This document shows positions 31,888 to 32,297 of a stretch of DNA of 32,297 bases, in pieces (the stretch's first letter is position 1; each line of letters starts with the position of its first letter). This DNA comes from Verrucomicrobiota bacterium (lineage in GTDB: Bacteria > Verrucomicrobiota > Verrucomicrobiia > Opitutales > Opitutaceae), in assembly GCA_028293565.1 (NCBI GenBank), contig JAQGON010000173.1, forward strand, positions 1 through 32,297. Reading direction: 5' to 3'. The notes under the pieces were generated by a model. It saw only the letters and a list, made by a program, of their open reading frames with translations. It made no database searches and had not been told where the DNA came from. The translations under genes were made by a program, and so were the position numbers.

Positions 31888-32297
31888 TCACGGCAGCTGC
31901 TTGATGAAATTCTCGAGATAGGCCTTCCGGAGTTTCTCGATTTCGGCGCGGTCCTTCGAAACGACGGGCCCGTTTCCCGCCGGTCGCGCCGTCAGCGACG
32001 CCTTGCCCTGCCGGACCTCGACCACCCGGCTGATGCGCGTCAGCGCGAGGAACTGCAGCCGCTCCTCCCGCACCGTCTCGAGCACGTAATCCGGACCGGG
32101 GTCGTCGCCCTCGCGCAGCGTCATGGCGCCCGTGGCCGGATTGATGTTGTAGCGCTGGAAAACATAGACGGCCGAGAAGGTCCGGTTCCGGAGGTGGAAC
32201 GCGATCGCATCCCGGCGCCGCGTCGCCTGCATCATCGACGTGGCGGACACCTGGTGGGTGATCCAAAGGATGGAGTCGTTGTCGAGCACCAGATAGT
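31888..32297 (-). CDS. C-terminal fragment of a GT39-like membrane protein (cut by window edge)
   Basis: The frame is open to the right edge of the window and ends at 31888; about 136 residues are visible, all soluble in character. I could not recognise it alone, but it aligns by eye with the last part of the neighbouring 607-residue protein. SI-LWITHQVSATSM corresponds to SIPWVLWQTPALIGG, AFHLRNRTFSAVYVFQ to RYHLSQGTFCEIIVMQ, and YVLETVREERL to FHLETLAEKRF, in the same order and spacing. It is therefore most likely the tail of a paralogous polytopic membrane protein whose helices lie outside the window. A GTG at 32289 is in frame but is not believed to be the true start. The next gene follows 25 bases later. 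Confidence 0.72.
   Translation of the reverse strand, partial: YLVLDNDSILWITHQVSATSMMQATRRRDAIAFHLRNRTFSAVYVFQRYNINPATGAMTLREGDDPGPDYVLETVREERLQFLALTRISRVVEVRQGKASLTARPAGNGPVVSKDRAEIEKLRKAYLENFIKQLP

Overview
The window is a GC-rich bacterial surface-polysaccharide or cell-envelope glycan locus. I support 26 protein-coding genes (25 complete, one cut by the right edge) and see no RNA gene, CRISPR array, transposase or phage gene. No stretch longer than 300 bases lacks a gene; the longest gap (7207-7477, 271 bases) holds a repeat element. The organism cannot be named from sequence alone. The high GC, nearly absent Shine-Dalgarno motifs, very dense head-to-tail ATGA-type gene overlaps, and intergenic hairpin repeats that I associate with Verrucomicrobiota (Opitutales-like genomes) suggest that phylum, with low confidence.

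Layout. (1) 96-2440, minus: a polytopic membrane protein coupled to a rhamnosyltransferase-like GT2. (2) 2475-3221, plus: a lone GT2, converging on block 3. (3) 3179-12553, minus: a ten-gene block. Read in transcription order it encodes a GtrB/ArnC-like GT2 with C-terminal membrane helices, a PhyH dioxygenase, a methyltransferase, a NeuD/PglD-like acyltransferase, a WbqC-like protein, a WecE/RffA-type sugar aminotransferase, (repeat element), a Wzx-like flippase, an HlpA-like glycosyltransferase, a methyltransferase and a GT8-like glycosyltransferase. (4) 12689-24031, plus: five large polytopic membrane proteins interleaved with two DPM1/GtrB-like GT2s. (5) 24288-26470, minus: a methyltransferase coupled to a membrane protein. 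(6) 26629-28632, plus: one GT39-like membrane protein. (7) 28771-32297, minus: three more membrane proteins, the last partial and apparently a tandem paralogue of its neighbour.

How it may work together. Block 3 looks like nucleotide-sugar tailoring (dTDP-4-amino-4,6-dideoxyhexose formation, then N-acylation), cytoplasmic repeat-unit assembly, and flipping. Three polyprenyl-phosphate-sugar synthase-like GT2s (11573-12553, 14496-15185, 20772-21755) sit beside ten complete and one partial polytopic membrane proteins. Many of the latter have the acidic first-loop motif and soluble C-terminal tail of GT-C enzymes, which use polyprenyl-phosphate sugars on the outer face of the membrane. No initiating phosphoglycosyltransferase, nucleotide-sugar synthesis set (rmlABCD), or Wza/Wzc/ABC export machinery is visible, so the pathway is incomplete here.

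Intergenic DNA is rich in inverted repeats: 22-99, 7293-7421, 18701-18809, 24032-24273 and 28632-28737. The copies at 18.7 and 28.6 kb are the same element in direct orientation. Three of the repeats touch or supply the stop codon of the adjacent gene.
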